From Burkholderiaceae bacterium (lineage in GTDB: Bacteria > Pseudomonadota > Gammaproteobacteria > Burkholderiales > Burkholderiaceae_E): 64,000 nucleotides of DNA. Shown piece after piece: positions 18,908-29,523 of this stretch. Every line of letters starts with the position of its first letter. Within the stretch, counting starts at the first letter, position 1. The stretch lies in contig JACKLP010000004.1 in assembly GCA_024235875.1 (NCBI GenBank), forward strand, positions 124,001 through 188,000, written 5' to 3'. Position numbers and translations under genes: made by a program. The notes below the pieces were generated by a model that saw only the letters and a list, made by a program, of their open reading frames with translations, made no database searches and had not been told where the DNA came from.

Positions 18908-19927
18908 ATGCACGACGCTTCTGTCTCCGATGCCACCCGCTTCCTCGCCTACCGACTGTTCGACGTGCCCGAGCGCCCTCAGGGCCGTGTGGTGGAGATG
19001 ACGATCGCCGAGTTACCGCCCGGTGAGGTGCTGATCCGCACGGCCTACGCTGGCGTCAACTACAAGGACGCCTTGGCCGCCCACGGCATGAACAAACTGA
19101 TCCGCGAGTATCCGCGCATCGGCGGCATCGACATGACCGGGACCGTGGTGTCGAGCAGCGATCGGCGATTCGCGGCCGGCGACGAAGTCATCGTCCACGG
19201 CTTCGGCATCGGGATCGACACCGATGGCGGCTTCTCGCAGTACGCGCGCATGACGGCCGATCGGGTCATGAAGCTGCCCGCCGGGCTGAGCCTCGAGGCG
19301 GCCGCCTCGATCGGGGTGGCCGGCTATACCGCGGCCTTGTCGATCGACCTGCTCGAGCACAACGGGCTCACGCCCGCGGCCGGCGAGGTGATCGTCAGCG
19401 GCGCCACCGGCAACGTCGGCTGCGTCGCGATCGACATGCTCTCGGCAGCCGGCTACCGGGTCGTGGCGCTGACGGGCAAGCCCGACGCCGCCGAATTCCT
19501 CAGCTCGATCGGTGCCAGCGAGATCCTGCCGCGCGAGTCGGTCCGCGCGAAGCGTCCGCTCGAGAGCGCGCGCTGGGCCGGCGCGCTGGATGCGGTCGGC
19601 GGCGAGGTGCTCGACGGCATCATCCGTGCGATGAAGCCCAACGGCGTCGTGGCCGCGTATGGCAACGCCGGCAGCATGGACCTGCCCACCAGCGTACTGC
19701 CCTTCATCCTGCGCGGCGTGCGTCTCATCGGCGTGAACGCCAACAGTCCGATGTCGGTGCGCGAACGCGTGTGGCCACGCGCGGCGGCCGAGTTCGCGCC
19801 GCGCCACTTCGATCGCATGGTGCGCAGGATTCCGCTCTCGGAACTCGGCGACGCGCTGGTGCGGGCACTGGCGGGTGGCTCCTTTGGGCGCACGATCGTC
19901 GACGTCTGGGGAACGAACCCGTCGTGA
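18908..19927 (+). CDS. YhdH/AcuI-type zinc-independent quinone oxidoreductase (acrylyl-CoA reductase-like)
   Basis: 339 residues, standard for medium-chain reductases. The groove residues AYAGVNYKDALAAHG near 36, YPRIGGIDMTGTV near 60, and the NADPH loop VSGATGNVGCVAIDML near 158 match the YhdH/YhfP subgroup, which lacks structural zinc cysteines. E. coli and Rhodobacter AcuI reduce acrylyl-CoA to propionyl-CoA with NADPH. The substrate here is not fixed by context. Likely a single-gene transcript. Confidence 0.85.
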   Translation: MHDASVSDATRFLAYRLFDVPERPQGRVVEMTIAELPPGEVLIRTAYAGVNYKDALAAHGMNKLIREYPRIGGIDMTGTVVSSSDRRFAAGDEVIVHGFGIGIDTDGGFSQYARMTADRVMKLPAGLSLEAAASIGVAGYTAALSIDLLEHNGLTPAAGEVIVSGATGNVGCVAIDMLSAAGYRVVALTGKPDAAEFLSSIGASEILPRESVRAKRPLESARWAGALDAVGGEVLDGIIRAMKPNGVVAAYGNAGSMDLPTSVLPFILRGVRLIGVNANSPMSVRERVWPRAAAEFAPRHFDRMVRRIPLSELGDALVRALAGGSFGRTIVDVWGTNPS

Positions 19928-20087
19928 CCGTGCGCCGGGCGGATGTGCCGATTGCGCATCCCCACTGCCGGGGTGGGCACTGGTCACCACGAAGTCCTTC
20001 GGCGTATCTTGATTCCCAGGCGGTGTCGGTCGTGCAAACCGATGCCCCTGCGGCCGCTGCCCCTCCACGTTCGAGCCCATCGCCCAC

Positions 20088-21635
20088 ATGTCCGCCACGG
20101 CCCCGGAAATCGACGCCGGATTCAGCTTCGACAACAGCTATCACCGCGAGCTCGCGGGATGCTATGTCGACTGGCAGGCCGCCACGGTCGCGGCGCCACG
20201 CTTGCTGAAGCTCAATCGCGCGCTCGCCGGGGAGCTGGGGCTAAATGCGGATCGACTCGACTCGGCCGCGGGCGCCCGGGTCCTGGTGGGCAATTCGGTG
20301 CTCCCCGGGGCGCAGCCGCTCGCGCAGGCCTACGCCGGTCATCAGTTCGGGGGGTTCTCGCCCCAGCTCGGAGACGGTCGTGCCCTGTTGCTCGGCGAGC
20401 TGATCGACCGTCAGGGCCGCCGCCGCGACCTGCAACTCAAGGGTTCCGGGCGCACGCCGTTCTCTCGTGGTGGCGATGGCAAGGCCGCGGTCGGGCCCGT
20501 GCTGCGCGAATACCTGATCGGCGAGGCCATGCATGCGATGGGCATCCCCACCACGCGGGCGCTCGCGGCCGTGGCCACCGGTGAGCAGGTCTTTCGCGAG
20601 ACCCCGTTGCCGGGCGCGGTGCTCGCCCGGGTGGCCGCCAGCCACCTGCGCGTGGGCACCTTCGAGTATTTCGCCGCACGCCGCGAGACCGAGTCGCTCC
20701 AGCGACTCCTCGCCTATGCGATCGCGCGCCACGATCCCGGGCTGGCCGATCATGACCGCCCCGCGCTCGCGTTCCTGGCGGCGGTCGTCGGGCGGCAGGC
20801 GGCGCTGATCGCGCGTTGGATGCAGGTCGGCTTCATCCACGGCGTCATGAATACCGACAACATGACGATCTCGGGCGAGACGATCGACTACGGCCCGTGC
20901 GCCTTCATGGACCGCTACGACCCGGCCACCGTCTTCAGCTCGATCGACCATCACGGCCGCTATGCCTACGGCAACCAGCCCGGCATCGCCGTGTGGAACC
21001 TTGCCCGGCTGGCCGAGGCCTTGCTGCCCCTGATCGACGCCGAGCCCGACCGCGCGGTCGAGTCGGCCACCGAAGTGCTGCAGCGCTTCGGCCCTGCCTA
21101 CGAGTCGCATTGGCTCGCCGGCATGCGTGCGAAGCTGGGGCTGGTGGCCGCCGTCGAACCGGCGGGGCCCGAATCCGGTCCCGAGACCCCGGCCGATGAA
21201 ATGGCTGCCGACGACCGCGCGTTGGTGCGTGACCTGCTCGATATCCTGCATGCGCAGGCGGCGGATTTCACTGGCAGCTTCCGCGCCCTCGCCGACGTCC
21301 TCGACCGGGACGAGTCCCGGCTGCGCGTGCAGTGTCGGGACCCGGCGGCACTCGACCCATGGCTGGCCCGTTGGCGAGCACGACTGCGCGTCGATCCCGG
21401 CTTGGCGTCGCCCGAGCGTGCGCGCGCCATGCGCGCTGCGAGCCCGATCTACATCCCGCGAAACCATCTCGTGGAGCGGGCCCTGGCGGCGGCCGTGGAG
21501 GAGGGCGATCTCGAACCCTTCGAGGCGCTGCTCGAGGTGCTCGGCGACCCGTTCACCGAGCGCCCCGGTCTGGATGCATACACTCAGGCCGCGCCCGACG
21601 GTGGCGCCGGCTACCAGACCTTCTGCGGTACCTGA
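20088..21635 (+). CDS. selO: Protein adenylyltransferase SelO (YdiU) pseudokinase
   Basis: 515 residues, slightly longer than E. coli YdiU. The inverted-ATP pseudokinase elements are visible: YAGHQFGGFSPQLGDGRALL near 83, LQLKGSGRTPFSRGGDG near 116, LREYLIGEAMHAMGIPTTR near 140, HGVMNTDNMTISGETIDYGP near 252 (metal ligands). It ends with TFCGT, keeping the C-terminal cysteine that is selenocysteine in some relatives. SelO AMPylates Ser/Thr/Tyr of target proteins and protects against oxidative stress. Monocistronic by spacing. Confidence 0.95.
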   Translation: MSATAPEIDAGFSFDNSYHRELAGCYVDWQAATVAAPRLLKLNRALAGELGLNADRLDSAAGARVLVGNSVLPGAQPLAQAYAGHQFGGFSPQLGDGRALLLGELIDRQGRRRDLQLKGSGRTPFSRGGDGKAAVGPVLREYLIGEAMHAMGIPTTRALAAVATGEQVFRETPLPGAVLARVAASHLRVGTFEYFAARRETESLQRLLAYAIARHDPGLADHDRPALAFLAAVVGRQAALIARWMQVGFIHGVMNTDNMTISGETIDYGPCAFMDRYDPATVFSSIDHHGRYAYGNQPGIAVWNLARLAEALLPLIDAEPDRAVESATEVLQRFGPAYESHWLAGMRAKLGLVAAVEPAGPESGPETPADEMAADDRALVRDLLDILHAQAADFTGSFRALADVLDRDESRLRVQCRDPAALDPWLARWRARLRVDPGLASPERARAMRAASPIYIPRNHLVERALAAAVEEGDLEPFEALLEVLGDPFTERPGLDAYTQAAPDGGAGYQTFCGT

Positions 21636-21844
21636 TCCGACAGGCCGCATATCGGAACCTCGCGCGGTGCGCTGCGCCGCATTCTTGATCTCGGACAGTA
21701 GAGACGGCCGCGACGCTGCAAGAATCGTCCGGGCATGAACCCGCAACGGGGGCGGGCAGGTATTTGCGTGCGGTTTTTTGCAACCGCGTGCGTGCGCTTG
21801 CCGGACCAGGCGCCCCGGGGCAAGACAAGACACGAGAGACAGCA

Positions 21845-23356
21845 ATGAACGAAACCCTGACGCGTCCGCAGCCTGCGGACGCAGCGGCTGCAGCGACCGA
21901 GCACTTCGACGTCTTGATCGTCGGTGCCGGCATCTCAGGTGTGGGCGGCGCCTATCACCTGCAGCAGCAATGCCCCGGCACGAGCTTCGTGATCCTCGAG
22001 AACCAGGCGAGCTTCGGCGGCACCTGGCGCACGCACCGCTACCCCGGCATCCGCTCCGACAGCGACCTCTACACCTTCGGCTATCGCTTCAAGCCATGGA
22101 CCGGCGCGCCGATCGCCACGGCCGAGGAGATCCTTCGCTACATGTCCGAGGTGATCGAGGAAAACGGGATCGATCGCCACATCCGCTACAACCACCAGAT
22201 CGTGTCGGCGTCCTGGTCGAGCGCGGACCGGCGCTGGACCGTGGTCGCCAAGCGCACCGACAACGAAGAGGTTCGCACCTTCACCTGCGGCTTCCTGTGG
22301 ATGTGCCAGGGCTACTACCGGCACGAGGAGGGCTATACGCCCGAGTGGAAGGGCATGGACCGCTTCGAGGGCAGGATCGTGCATCCGCAGACCTGGCCCG
22401 AGGACCTCGACTACACGGGCAAGCGGGTGCTCGTGATCGGCTCGGGCGCCACCGCGGCCACGATCATCCCGGCCATGGCCTCGAAGGCGGCCCATGTCAC
22501 CATGCTGCAGCGCTCGCCGACCTTCTTCATCACCGGGCGCAATGCCAACGAGTTGGCCGACCTGCTGCGCCAGTTGAAGGTCCCCGAGGAATGGACCCAC
22601 GAGATCGTGCGTCGCAAGATCCTGCACGACCAGGCGATCTTCGCGCGCCGCTCGCGCGAGGAGCCCGAGGTGGTCCGCAAGGAATTGCTCGCCGGCGTGC
22701 GGCAGTACCTGGGCGAGGACTTCGACATCGGCACCCATTTCTCGCCGCGCTACCGCCCGTGGCGGCAGCGCGTGGCCTTCATTCCAGACGGCGACCTGTT
22801 CCAGGGCGTGCGCAGTGGCAAGGCCTCGGTCGTCACCGACGAAATCGATACCTTCACCGAGAAGGGCATCTTGCTGAAGTCCGGCAAGGAACTCGAGGCC
22901 GACATCATCGTCACCGCGACCGGATTCAACCTCAACGTGCTCGGCGATGTCGCCTTCGAGGTCGACGGCAAGCCGGTCGACTTCGCGCAGACCGTCGGCT
23001 ACCTGGGCACCATGTTCACCGGCGTTCCCAACATGGCCTGGGTGTTCGGCTACTTCCGTGCAAGCTGGACGCTGCGCGCCGACCTGATCGGCGATTTCGT
23101 CTGCCGGCTGCTCAAGCACATGGAGGAAAAAGGCGCCACCATGGTGACGCCGGCGCTTCGCCCCGAGGAGCGCAACATGGAACTACGCCCCTGGGTGGAT
23201 CCCGAGGACTTCAACCCCGGCTATCTCGTGCGTGGCATGCACCTGTTGCCCAAGCAGGGCGACCACGAGCCGTGGCGCCACACGCAGGACTACTGGAGCG
23301 AGAAGGACGACCTGCCCAAGGTCGACCTGGACGACGGGGCGCTGCGCTTCGAGTAG
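21845..23356 (+). CDS. Flavin-containing monooxygenase with Baeyer-Villiger fingerprint
   Basis: 503 residues from the ATG at 21845 (GAGAG just upstream). FAD-binding GAGISGVGGAYHL near 24, FGGTWRTHRYPGIRSDSD, the type I BVMO/FMO fingerprint FEGRIVHPQTWP (F-x-G-x3-H-x3-W-P) near 178, and a second nucleotide loop GSGATAATIIPA near 200 for NADPH. This enzyme class inserts oxygen into ketones or oxidises heteroatoms. Substrate unknown; nearby acyl-CoA and lyase genes hint at degradation of a cyclic or branched compound. Cytoplasmic, probably its own transcript. Confidence 0.92.
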   Translation: MNETLTRPQPADAAAAATEHFDVLIVGAGISGVGGAYHLQQQCPGTSFVILENQASFGGTWRTHRYPGIRSDSDLYTFGYRFKPWTGAPIATAEEILRYMSEVIEENGIDRHIRYNHQIVSASWSSADRRWTVVAKRTDNEEVRTFTCGFLWMCQGYYRHEEGYTPEWKGMDRFEGRIVHPQTWPEDLDYTGKRVLVIGSGATAATIIPAMASKAAHVTMLQRSPTFFITGRNANELADLLRQLKVPEEWTHEIVRRKILHDQAIFARRSREEPEVVRKELLAGVRQYLGEDFDIGTHFSPRYRPWRQRVAFIPDGDLFQGVRSGKASVVTDEIDTFTEKGILLKSGKELEADIIVTATGFNLNVLGDVAFEVDGKPVDFAQTVGYLGTMFTGVPNMAWVFGYFRASWTLRADLIGDFVCRLLKHMEEKGATMVTPALRPEERNMELRPWVDPEDFNPGYLVRGMHLLPKQGDHEPWRHTQDYWSEKDDLPKVDLDDGALRFE

Positions 23357-23436
23357 CGCCGGCCGGGGCGTCGCGCATCCCGCTCGCGGCGACGCGAGTC
23401 GCCGCCGTTCGATGAACGAAGGCGGTTCCTTGTCGC

Positions 23437-24195
23437 TCAACCGCCGAGCAGGTCGGTCAGCGGTGCCGGCGTCACCGCCGCCGGCGGCTGGAACGGGTTG
23501 CCCTGGACCAGCACGATGGCCGACATCGGCGCCGCCGCCAGCGCGAAGATCACGATGCCAACGATGGCGGCGCGCGGGTTGTCCGAATGGACCACCGCGA
23601 CCGAGAGCAGCGTCAGGAAGCCCAGGAAGGCCATGCCGAGCCACTTCAGCGGATTGATGTGGGTCTGGCTGAGGGAGATGCGCTGGTCGCGGCTCTGGCG
23701 CGCGTCGACCACGTCGCCCAGCATCCGTGCCTGCACTGCCGCCCCGGCAGTCGCAAGCACCTCGCGGCTCGCTGCCAGGCCGAGCAGCGCGTCGGCCGCC
23801 CGTGTGACCGCCGGATCGCTATCACGGCGGGCCAGACGCGGCCACTCGGCGGCGCTCGTGCGCGCATAGGCGAGCGCCGCGCCGCGCACCCGATCCCGTA
23901 ACACCGCCGGCATCGTGTCCGCGAGCGCCAGCACCGAGCGCACCGCGTCCGCCTCCCGGTACACCGCGCCGCGCGCCTGATCGTGTGCGCTCCAGGTGTC
24001 GTTGGCCAGGAAGGCGAGCGTCAGGCCGAACAGGATGCCGATGATGTTGATGAAGGGCCCGGCCACGCCCTGCAGCGAGCGGATCCAGCCCGACCAGGGC
24101 GATCGGTGCATCAACCAGGCGACGAGCCCGACCGCCGCGAGCGTGCCGAGCACTGCGATGGCAGCGTAGAGGTAGTGGTCGTAGGTCTGGAGCAT
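23437..24195 (-). CDS. Membrane protein resembling DUF4239 family
   Basis: 252 residues from the ATG at 24195; upstream extensions would overlap the divergent gene. Two N-terminal TM helices (about 10-30 and 47-66), a soluble stretch rich in helices with RGAVYREADAVRSVLAL, and two closely spaced C-terminal TM helices (about 188-235). The layout and the REAxAVxxLxxL segment resemble the DUF4239 (bestrophin-like) family, but identification is tentative. An inverted repeat lies 15 bp upstream of the start. Inner membrane. Confidence 0.65.
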   Translation of the reverse strand: MLQTYDHYLYAAIAVLGTLAAVGLVAWLMHRSPWSGWIRSLQGVAGPFINIIGILFGLTLAFLANDTWSAHDQARGAVYREADAVRSVLALADTMPAVLRDRVRGAALAYARTSAAEWPRLARRDSDPAVTRAADALLGLAASREVLATAGAAVQARMLGDVVDARQSRDQRISLSQTHINPLKWLGMAFLGFLTLLSVAVVHSDNPRAAIVGIVIFALAAAPMSAIVLVQGNPFQPPAAVTPAPLTDLLGG

Positions 24196-24210
24196 CGGGA
24201 AAGCAGGGTC

Positions 24211-24287
24211 CGGAACCCTCGGAGGTTCCGAGCTGGGCGGGCTCGATGGGGGAAAGCGACCAGTGTCGCCCATATCGCCGATATCGG
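24211..24287. promoter_or_regulatory. Divergent intergenic region with two small dyads
   Basis: Between the DUF4239-like gene and the lyase gene are CGGAACC-N6-GGTTCCG (24211-24230) and the perfect palindrome CCGATATCGG (24278-24287). Either could be an operator; there is no regulator gene adjacent to support it. Confidence 0.25.
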
Positions 24288-24347
24288 CCACACTCGCCCG
24301 GCATGCACACTCGAGCCCGATACCGACACCTCCCGAAAGACACCGAC

Positions 24348-25706
24348 ATGAACCCGAATCCCGAACCGCTGACCGCGACCGACTCGCCGCTCTTTGGTGG
24401 CGGCTTCTCAACCGCCGAGATGCGCGCGGTCTTCTCGCCGCGCTCCTACGTCGCCAACTGCGTCGCCGTCGAGGTCGCGCTGGCCGCGGTCCAGGCGCAG
24501 CTCGGCCTGATCCCGGTCGCCGCGGCCGACGGCATCCGTCGCGCTGCACAGACCTGCGAATTCGACATGGCACGGCTCGGGCGCGAGACCGCGATCGTCG
24601 GCTATCCGATCCTGCCGATCGTCGAGCAGCTGCAGGCCGCTGCCGGCGAGGCCGGGCGACATCTCCACTGGGGCGCCACCACGCAGGACATCATGGATAC
24701 GGCCACGGTGCTGCAGCTTCGCGATGCACTGGCGCTGATCGAATCCCAGCTCGCGGAGGTGCGCGCCGCGCTGGCCCGGCTGGCGCACGAGCATCGCGAT
24801 ACGCCGATGGCCGGGCGCACCCACATGCAGCATGCGCTGCCGGTCACTTTCGGCTACAAGGCCGCGGTCTGGCTTTCGGCGCTGCAACGCCATGCCGAGC
24901 GGCTCGCGGAAATCCGGCCGCGGCTTCTGGTGGTGGAATTCTCGGGTGCCTCCGGCACGATCGCATCGCTCGGCGGCGACGGGCTCGCGGTACAGGATGC
25001 GCTGGCCGACGCGCTTGGCCTGGGCCGGCCCGCGATCACCTGGCATTCGGCCCGCGACGCGCTGGCCGAGGCGGTCAACCTGCTCGCGATGATCGGTGGC
25101 AGCCTGGCCAAGCTCGCCTTCGACATCTCGATCATGATGACGACGGAACTGGGCGAGGTGTCCGAGCCGTTCGCGCGGCACCGCGGCGCCTCGTCGACGA
25201 TGCCGCAGAAGCAGAACCCGATCAGTTGCGAACTGATCCTCGCGAGCGCGCGAGTGCTGCGCCAGCATGCCGGCCTGATGCTCGACGCGATGGTGCACGA
25301 TTTCGAGCGCGCGACCGGCCCCTGGCACCTGGAATGGGTGGCCATCCCCGAGAGCTTCGCCCACTGCGCGTCGGCGCTTTCGCAGGCGACGTTCATGCTT
25401 GCGGATCTGAGGGTGTTTCCCGAGAACATGGCGCGCAACCTGGGCCACAGTCGTGGCCTGATCGTGGCCGAAGCGGTGATGATGGCGCTCGCACCCGTCA
25501 CCGGACGCGGGCCGGCGCACGATCTCGTGTATGCGGGCTGCCGTCGCGCGATCGAAGCGGGCACCAGCCTGTTCGAGGCCTTGTCGGCGATGCCCGAGAT
25601 CACTGCGCATCTCGATGCCGACCGGCTGGCGTGGCTGACCGATCCCGTCAACTATCTGGGCTCGGCGCAGAAGATGGTCGATCGGGTGCTGGCAGCGGAG
25701 CAGTGA
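24348..25706 (+). CDS. Fumarase/aspartase superfamily lyase, PcaB/PurB type (3-carboxy-cis,cis-muconate cycloisomerase-like)
   Basis: 452 residues from the ATG at 24348. The superfamily signature SSTMPQKQNPISCE lies near residue 283, with HWGATTQDIMDT near 106 and GRTHMQHALPVTFGYK near 158, the active-site regions C3, C1 and C2. Length and the GATTQDIMDTATVLQLRDAL pattern fit PcaB (beta-ketoadipate pathway) and related adenylosuccinate-lyase-like proteins. No other pca gene is present, so the reaction could be another beta-elimination. The SDR 70 bp downstream is likely cotranscribed. Confidence 0.85.
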   Translation: MNPNPEPLTATDSPLFGGGFSTAEMRAVFSPRSYVANCVAVEVALAAVQAQLGLIPVAAADGIRRAAQTCEFDMARLGRETAIVGYPILPIVEQLQAAAGEAGRHLHWGATTQDIMDTATVLQLRDALALIESQLAEVRAALARLAHEHRDTPMAGRTHMQHALPVTFGYKAAVWLSALQRHAERLAEIRPRLLVVEFSGASGTIASLGGDGLAVQDALADALGLGRPAITWHSARDALAEAVNLLAMIGGSLAKLAFDISIMMTTELGEVSEPFARHRGASSTMPQKQNPISCELILASARVLRQHAGLMLDAMVHDFERATGPWHLEWVAIPESFAHCASALSQATFMLADLRVFPENMARNLGHSRGLIVAEAVMMALAPVTGRGPAHDLVYAGCRRAIEAGTSLFEALSAMPEITAHLDADRLAWLTDPVNYLGSAQKMVDRVLAAEQ

Positions 25707-25776
25707 ACGAGCTGGCGCTCGGACGCGGCGCGGTGTCCGCGACAGGCACAGGAAGCGCAATCTGGAAGGGCGGGAA

Positions 25777-26505
25777 ATGAACGATCGAAAATCGATCCTG
25801 GTGATCGGCGCCGGTGATGCCACCGGTGGCGCGATCGCGCGGCGCTTCGCGCGCGAGGGCTACGTGGCCTGCGTCACGCGTCGCAGCGCAGAGAAGCTCG
25901 AGCCGTTGCTCGCGGCGATCCGCGATGGCGGCGGCGAGGCCCACGGCTTCGGCAGCGATGCCCGCAAGGAAGACGAGATGGTCGCGCTCGTCGAGCGTAT
26001 CGAGCGCGAGATCGCGCCGATCGAGGTGGCGGTGTTCAACATCGGCGCCAATGTCCGCTTTCCCATCACCGAGACCACGGCGCGCGTCTACTACAAGGTC
26101 TGGGAGATGGCCTGCTTCGCCGGCTTCCTGATGGGGCGCGAGGCGGCCCGCGTGATGCAGCCGCGTGGCCGCGGCACGATCCTATTTACCGGCGCCACGG
26201 CGAGCCTGCGCGGTCGCGAAGGCTATGCGGCCTTCGCCGGCGCCAAGCATGCGCTACGCGCGCTCGCGCAGAGCATGGCACGCGAGCTGTGGCCGAAAGG
26301 CATCCATGTCGCGCACACGATCATCGACGGTGCCATCGACACCGAATGGATTCGCAGCAACTTCCCCGAGCGCTATGCCGCCAAGGACAGCGACGGCATC
26401 CTGAATCCCGATCACATCGCCGAGGTCTACTGGCAGATCCACCAGCAACCCCGCGACGCCTGGACGCACGAGACCGAGCTGCGCCCCTGGATGGAAAGCT
26501 GGTGA
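25777..26505 (+). CDS. SDR-fold protein with Phe in place of the catalytic Tyr
   Basis: 242 residues. The Rossmann glycine loop is GAGDATGGAIARRFA, and the NAG-type motif reads NIGANVRF. The catalytic YxxxK is FAGAK, so the general-acid tyrosine is phenylalanine; the lysine is kept and another Tyr sits three residues before the Phe. The family tail AQSMARELWPKGIHVAHTII is well conserved. It may still bind NAD(P) but classical SDR catalysis is doubtful. It follows the lyase gene by 70 bp and probably shares its transcript. Confidence 0.85.
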   Translation: MNDRKSILVIGAGDATGGAIARRFAREGYVACVTRRSAEKLEPLLAAIRDGGGEAHGFGSDARKEDEMVALVERIEREIAPIEVAVFNIGANVRFPITETTARVYYKVWEMACFAGFLMGREAARVMQPRGRGTILFTGATASLRGREGYAAFAGAKHALRALAQSMARELWPKGIHVAHTIIDGAIDTEWIRSNFPERYAAKDSDGILNPDHIAEVYWQIHQQPRDAWTHETELRPWMESW

Positions 26506-26517
26506 TATGCGCGCCGG

Positions 26518-27498
<981 letters not shown>

Positions 27499-27547
27499 GT
27501 CAGCGCTCCGAACGATGGTGTTCGGCGCAGGGTATCAGCCCGTGGGC

Positions 27548-28153
27548 TCAGCGATGGTGGACCAGTGCCCACTCGAATGCCTCGCCCAGGCGATCGTCGC
27601 CCCAGAACAGTTCGCCATCCACGATGAAGGACGGCGACCCAAAAATGCCGATCGACTGGGCCGACTCGGTCGCGACCCGCAGTGCGTTCTTGTTCTCCTC
27701 GTGCTGCGAGGCTTCGAACACCGCTTCCGGGTCCCGACCCAGCGCCGCGATCGTCTCGAGCAGATTCGTCTCGGTGCCGATCTGCTTGTCTTCGACCCAA
27801 TGCAGATGGAAGGTCTTCTCGGTGAACTCCCGGCACCATCCCTGTCGGGCTGCAAGCATCCCGATGCGTGCGGTCAGCAAGGTGTTCGGCGGATAGTGCG
27901 ACGGGCGTCGATAAGGCAGGCCGTGGCGCTCGGCTCGACGTTCCAGGTCGCGCCACATGTAGCGGTGTTTGGCCGCAAACGGCAGGAAGGGGCCCTGCTC
28001 CATTCCGAAGGACTTCATTAAGGGCAGCAGCAGGAACGGACGCCAGGATATGTCCACGCCTGCCGCGTCGGCAAGCTCTCCGATGCGCGCCACGCTCAGG
28101 TAGGTGTAGGTGCTGCCGTACTCGAACCAGAATTCGATCGTTGGTGCGCCCAT
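27548..28153 (-). CDS. DsbA-fold 2-hydroxychromene-2-carboxylate isomerase family protein
   Basis: 201 residues of the kappa-class thioredoxin/DsbA fold. The N-terminus FWFEYGSTYTYLSVARI carries the Ser in place of the CxxC motif, as in HCCA isomerases, and IFGSPSFIVDGELFWGDDRL near 168 is the conserved cis-proline loop and C-terminal signature. Such enzymes isomerise chromene or related aromatic intermediates with glutathione. Located between a Gfo/Idh/MocA gene and an AKR on the same strand. The real substrate is unknown. Confidence 0.85.
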   Translation of the reverse strand: MGAPTIEFWFEYGSTYTYLSVARIGELADAAGVDISWRPFLLLPLMKSFGMEQGPFLPFAAKHRYMWRDLERRAERHGLPYRRPSHYPPNTLLTARIGMLAARQGWCREFTEKTFHLHWVEDKQIGTETNLLETIAALGRDPEAVFEASQHEENKNALRVATESAQSIGIFGSPSFIVDGELFWGDDRLGEAFEWALVHHR

Positions 28154-28279
28154 CGGCGTCCTCCCGTGCGTGGTGGCCCGCGGCCCGTCGCGGTGTCCAT
28201 CGCCCGAAGCGTCGGATTCGCCCGACGACCAGGCATCGAGCGCATGCTATCGGGCAACCGGGGGTACGGCATCGACAAT

Positions 28280-29383
28280 TCATGGGAGCTTGCGACCCCG
28301 CCCGGGCTCCGTTGCCGGGGCGGGGTTCGAGTCGGCCCAGGTCCCGGCCGGCATCCGCAAGGCCACCCGACGCCCGTCGCGCGCGGACGCGTAGATCGCC
28401 TCCTGGATCTCGAGGTTGCGCAGGTAGTCGTGCGCGGCATTCTCGAGCGGTGCGCCATCGCGCAGATGCGCGACGACATGCGCCTGAAGTGCCTCGCAGG
28501 CGCCGCCGCCGAAGCCTTCGGCGGGCCCGCGCTCGTAGACATGCTCGCGCTCGGCGCCCTGGTGTGGCTTCCACCAGAGGCGTGCGTCGCCGTCCAGGCG
28601 CAGGACCCCGGCCGACCCTTCGAGCCACATCTCGCCCATCGTGCGTCGCGGGTTCCCGGCCACATGGTCGTTGAGCCGGTTGCCATCGAACAGCCCGGTC
28701 GCACCGCCCTGGAACTCGAACACCACGATGCCGGCGTCCTCGCCGGCGATGGTCGGGTTCAGGCGCCTGAGATGCGCGTAGACCGCCGCGACATCCCCCA
28801 TGGCGTTGGTCATCAGGTAGCGGAAGGTGTCGATCCAGTGGACGCCGGTCTCGAGGATCAGCAGCCGTGGCATGGTCTGGAAGTAGGGCTGGCGATCGAG
28901 ATAGGCGTCTTGGCCCTGCCCGTCGCCGGGCCGCAGCCGGAACGCGACCGCGTGCAGTGTGCCGATCAGGCCGGCATCGATCATTCGCCGGGCCTCCCGA
29001 TACCAGGGCTGGAAGCGGAAGTTCTCGTGCACGACGAGCGTGACGCCGGCATCCTGCGCAAGGGTCGCGATCTCGCCTGCCTGCTCGAGCGAGGTGCCGA
29101 AGGGCTTCTGGCAGATCGTCGCGATGCCTCGCGCCACGGTCTGCTCGACCAGCGCGCGGTGGCTCGGTGGCGGGGTGATCAGATCGACGAGGTCGGGGCG
29201 CACGGAATCGAGCATCCGGGCGACATCGTCGAAGGGCGCGGCAATGCCGTGCCGCGTGGCGGCCTGGGCCGCGCGTCGCGCATCGGCGTCTGCGATGCCG
29301 ACCAATTCGACGCCTTCGATGGCGCGCCAGCCCGCCAGATGAAATTGGCTGAAGTAGCCGGCACCCACGATGGCGACCCGCAT
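28280..29383 (-). CDS. Gfo/Idh/MocA family oxidoreductase
   Basis: 367 residues from the ATG at 29383 behind a strong AAGGAGAG site. N-terminal Rossmann loop VAIVGAGYFSQFHLAGW, then the family motif, normally EKP, read here as QKPFGTS near residue 93, keeping the catalytic lysine, and HENFRFQPWYREARR near 119. The C-terminal domain has the open beta-sheet pattern with the ETGVHWIDTFRYL histidine. It oxidises a sugar, sugar acid or inositol-like compound with NAD(P). Divergent from the ltnD-like gene, so both may act in the same acid-sugar pathway. Confidence 0.9.
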   Translation of the reverse strand: MRVAIVGAGYFSQFHLAGWRAIEGVELVGIADADARRAAQAATRHGIAAPFDDVARMLDSVRPDLVDLITPPPSHRALVEQTVARGIATICQKPFGTSLEQAGEIATLAQDAGVTLVVHENFRFQPWYREARRMIDAGLIGTLHAVAFRLRPGDGQGQDAYLDRQPYFQTMPRLLILETGVHWIDTFRYLMTNAMGDVAAVYAHLRRLNPTIAGEDAGIVVFEFQGGATGLFDGNRLNDHVAGNPRRTMGEMWLEGSAGVLRLDGDARLWWKPHQGAEREHVYERGPAEGFGGGACEALQAHVVAHLRDGAPLENAAHDYLRNLEIQEAIYASARDGRRVALRMPAGTWADSNPAPATEPGRGRKLP

Positions 29384-29523
29384 CCCGGACCTCTCCTTCA
29401 CCCTTGGCGACGCATGCAACAATGCGGGCATTTCAACGACAAAGGCCGGCGCGCGCAAGCCGGTGGGCGGCGATGTCCGGCGCGTCGCAACCCGCGAGTG
29501 CCCGCGCCGCGCAAGGAGAAGAC

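Noticed and set aside
21770..21787. GCGGTT-N6-AACCGC dyad between selO and the monooxygenase as a terminator
   Set aside because: The arms are only 6 bp and the T-run is inside the loop, not after the stem.
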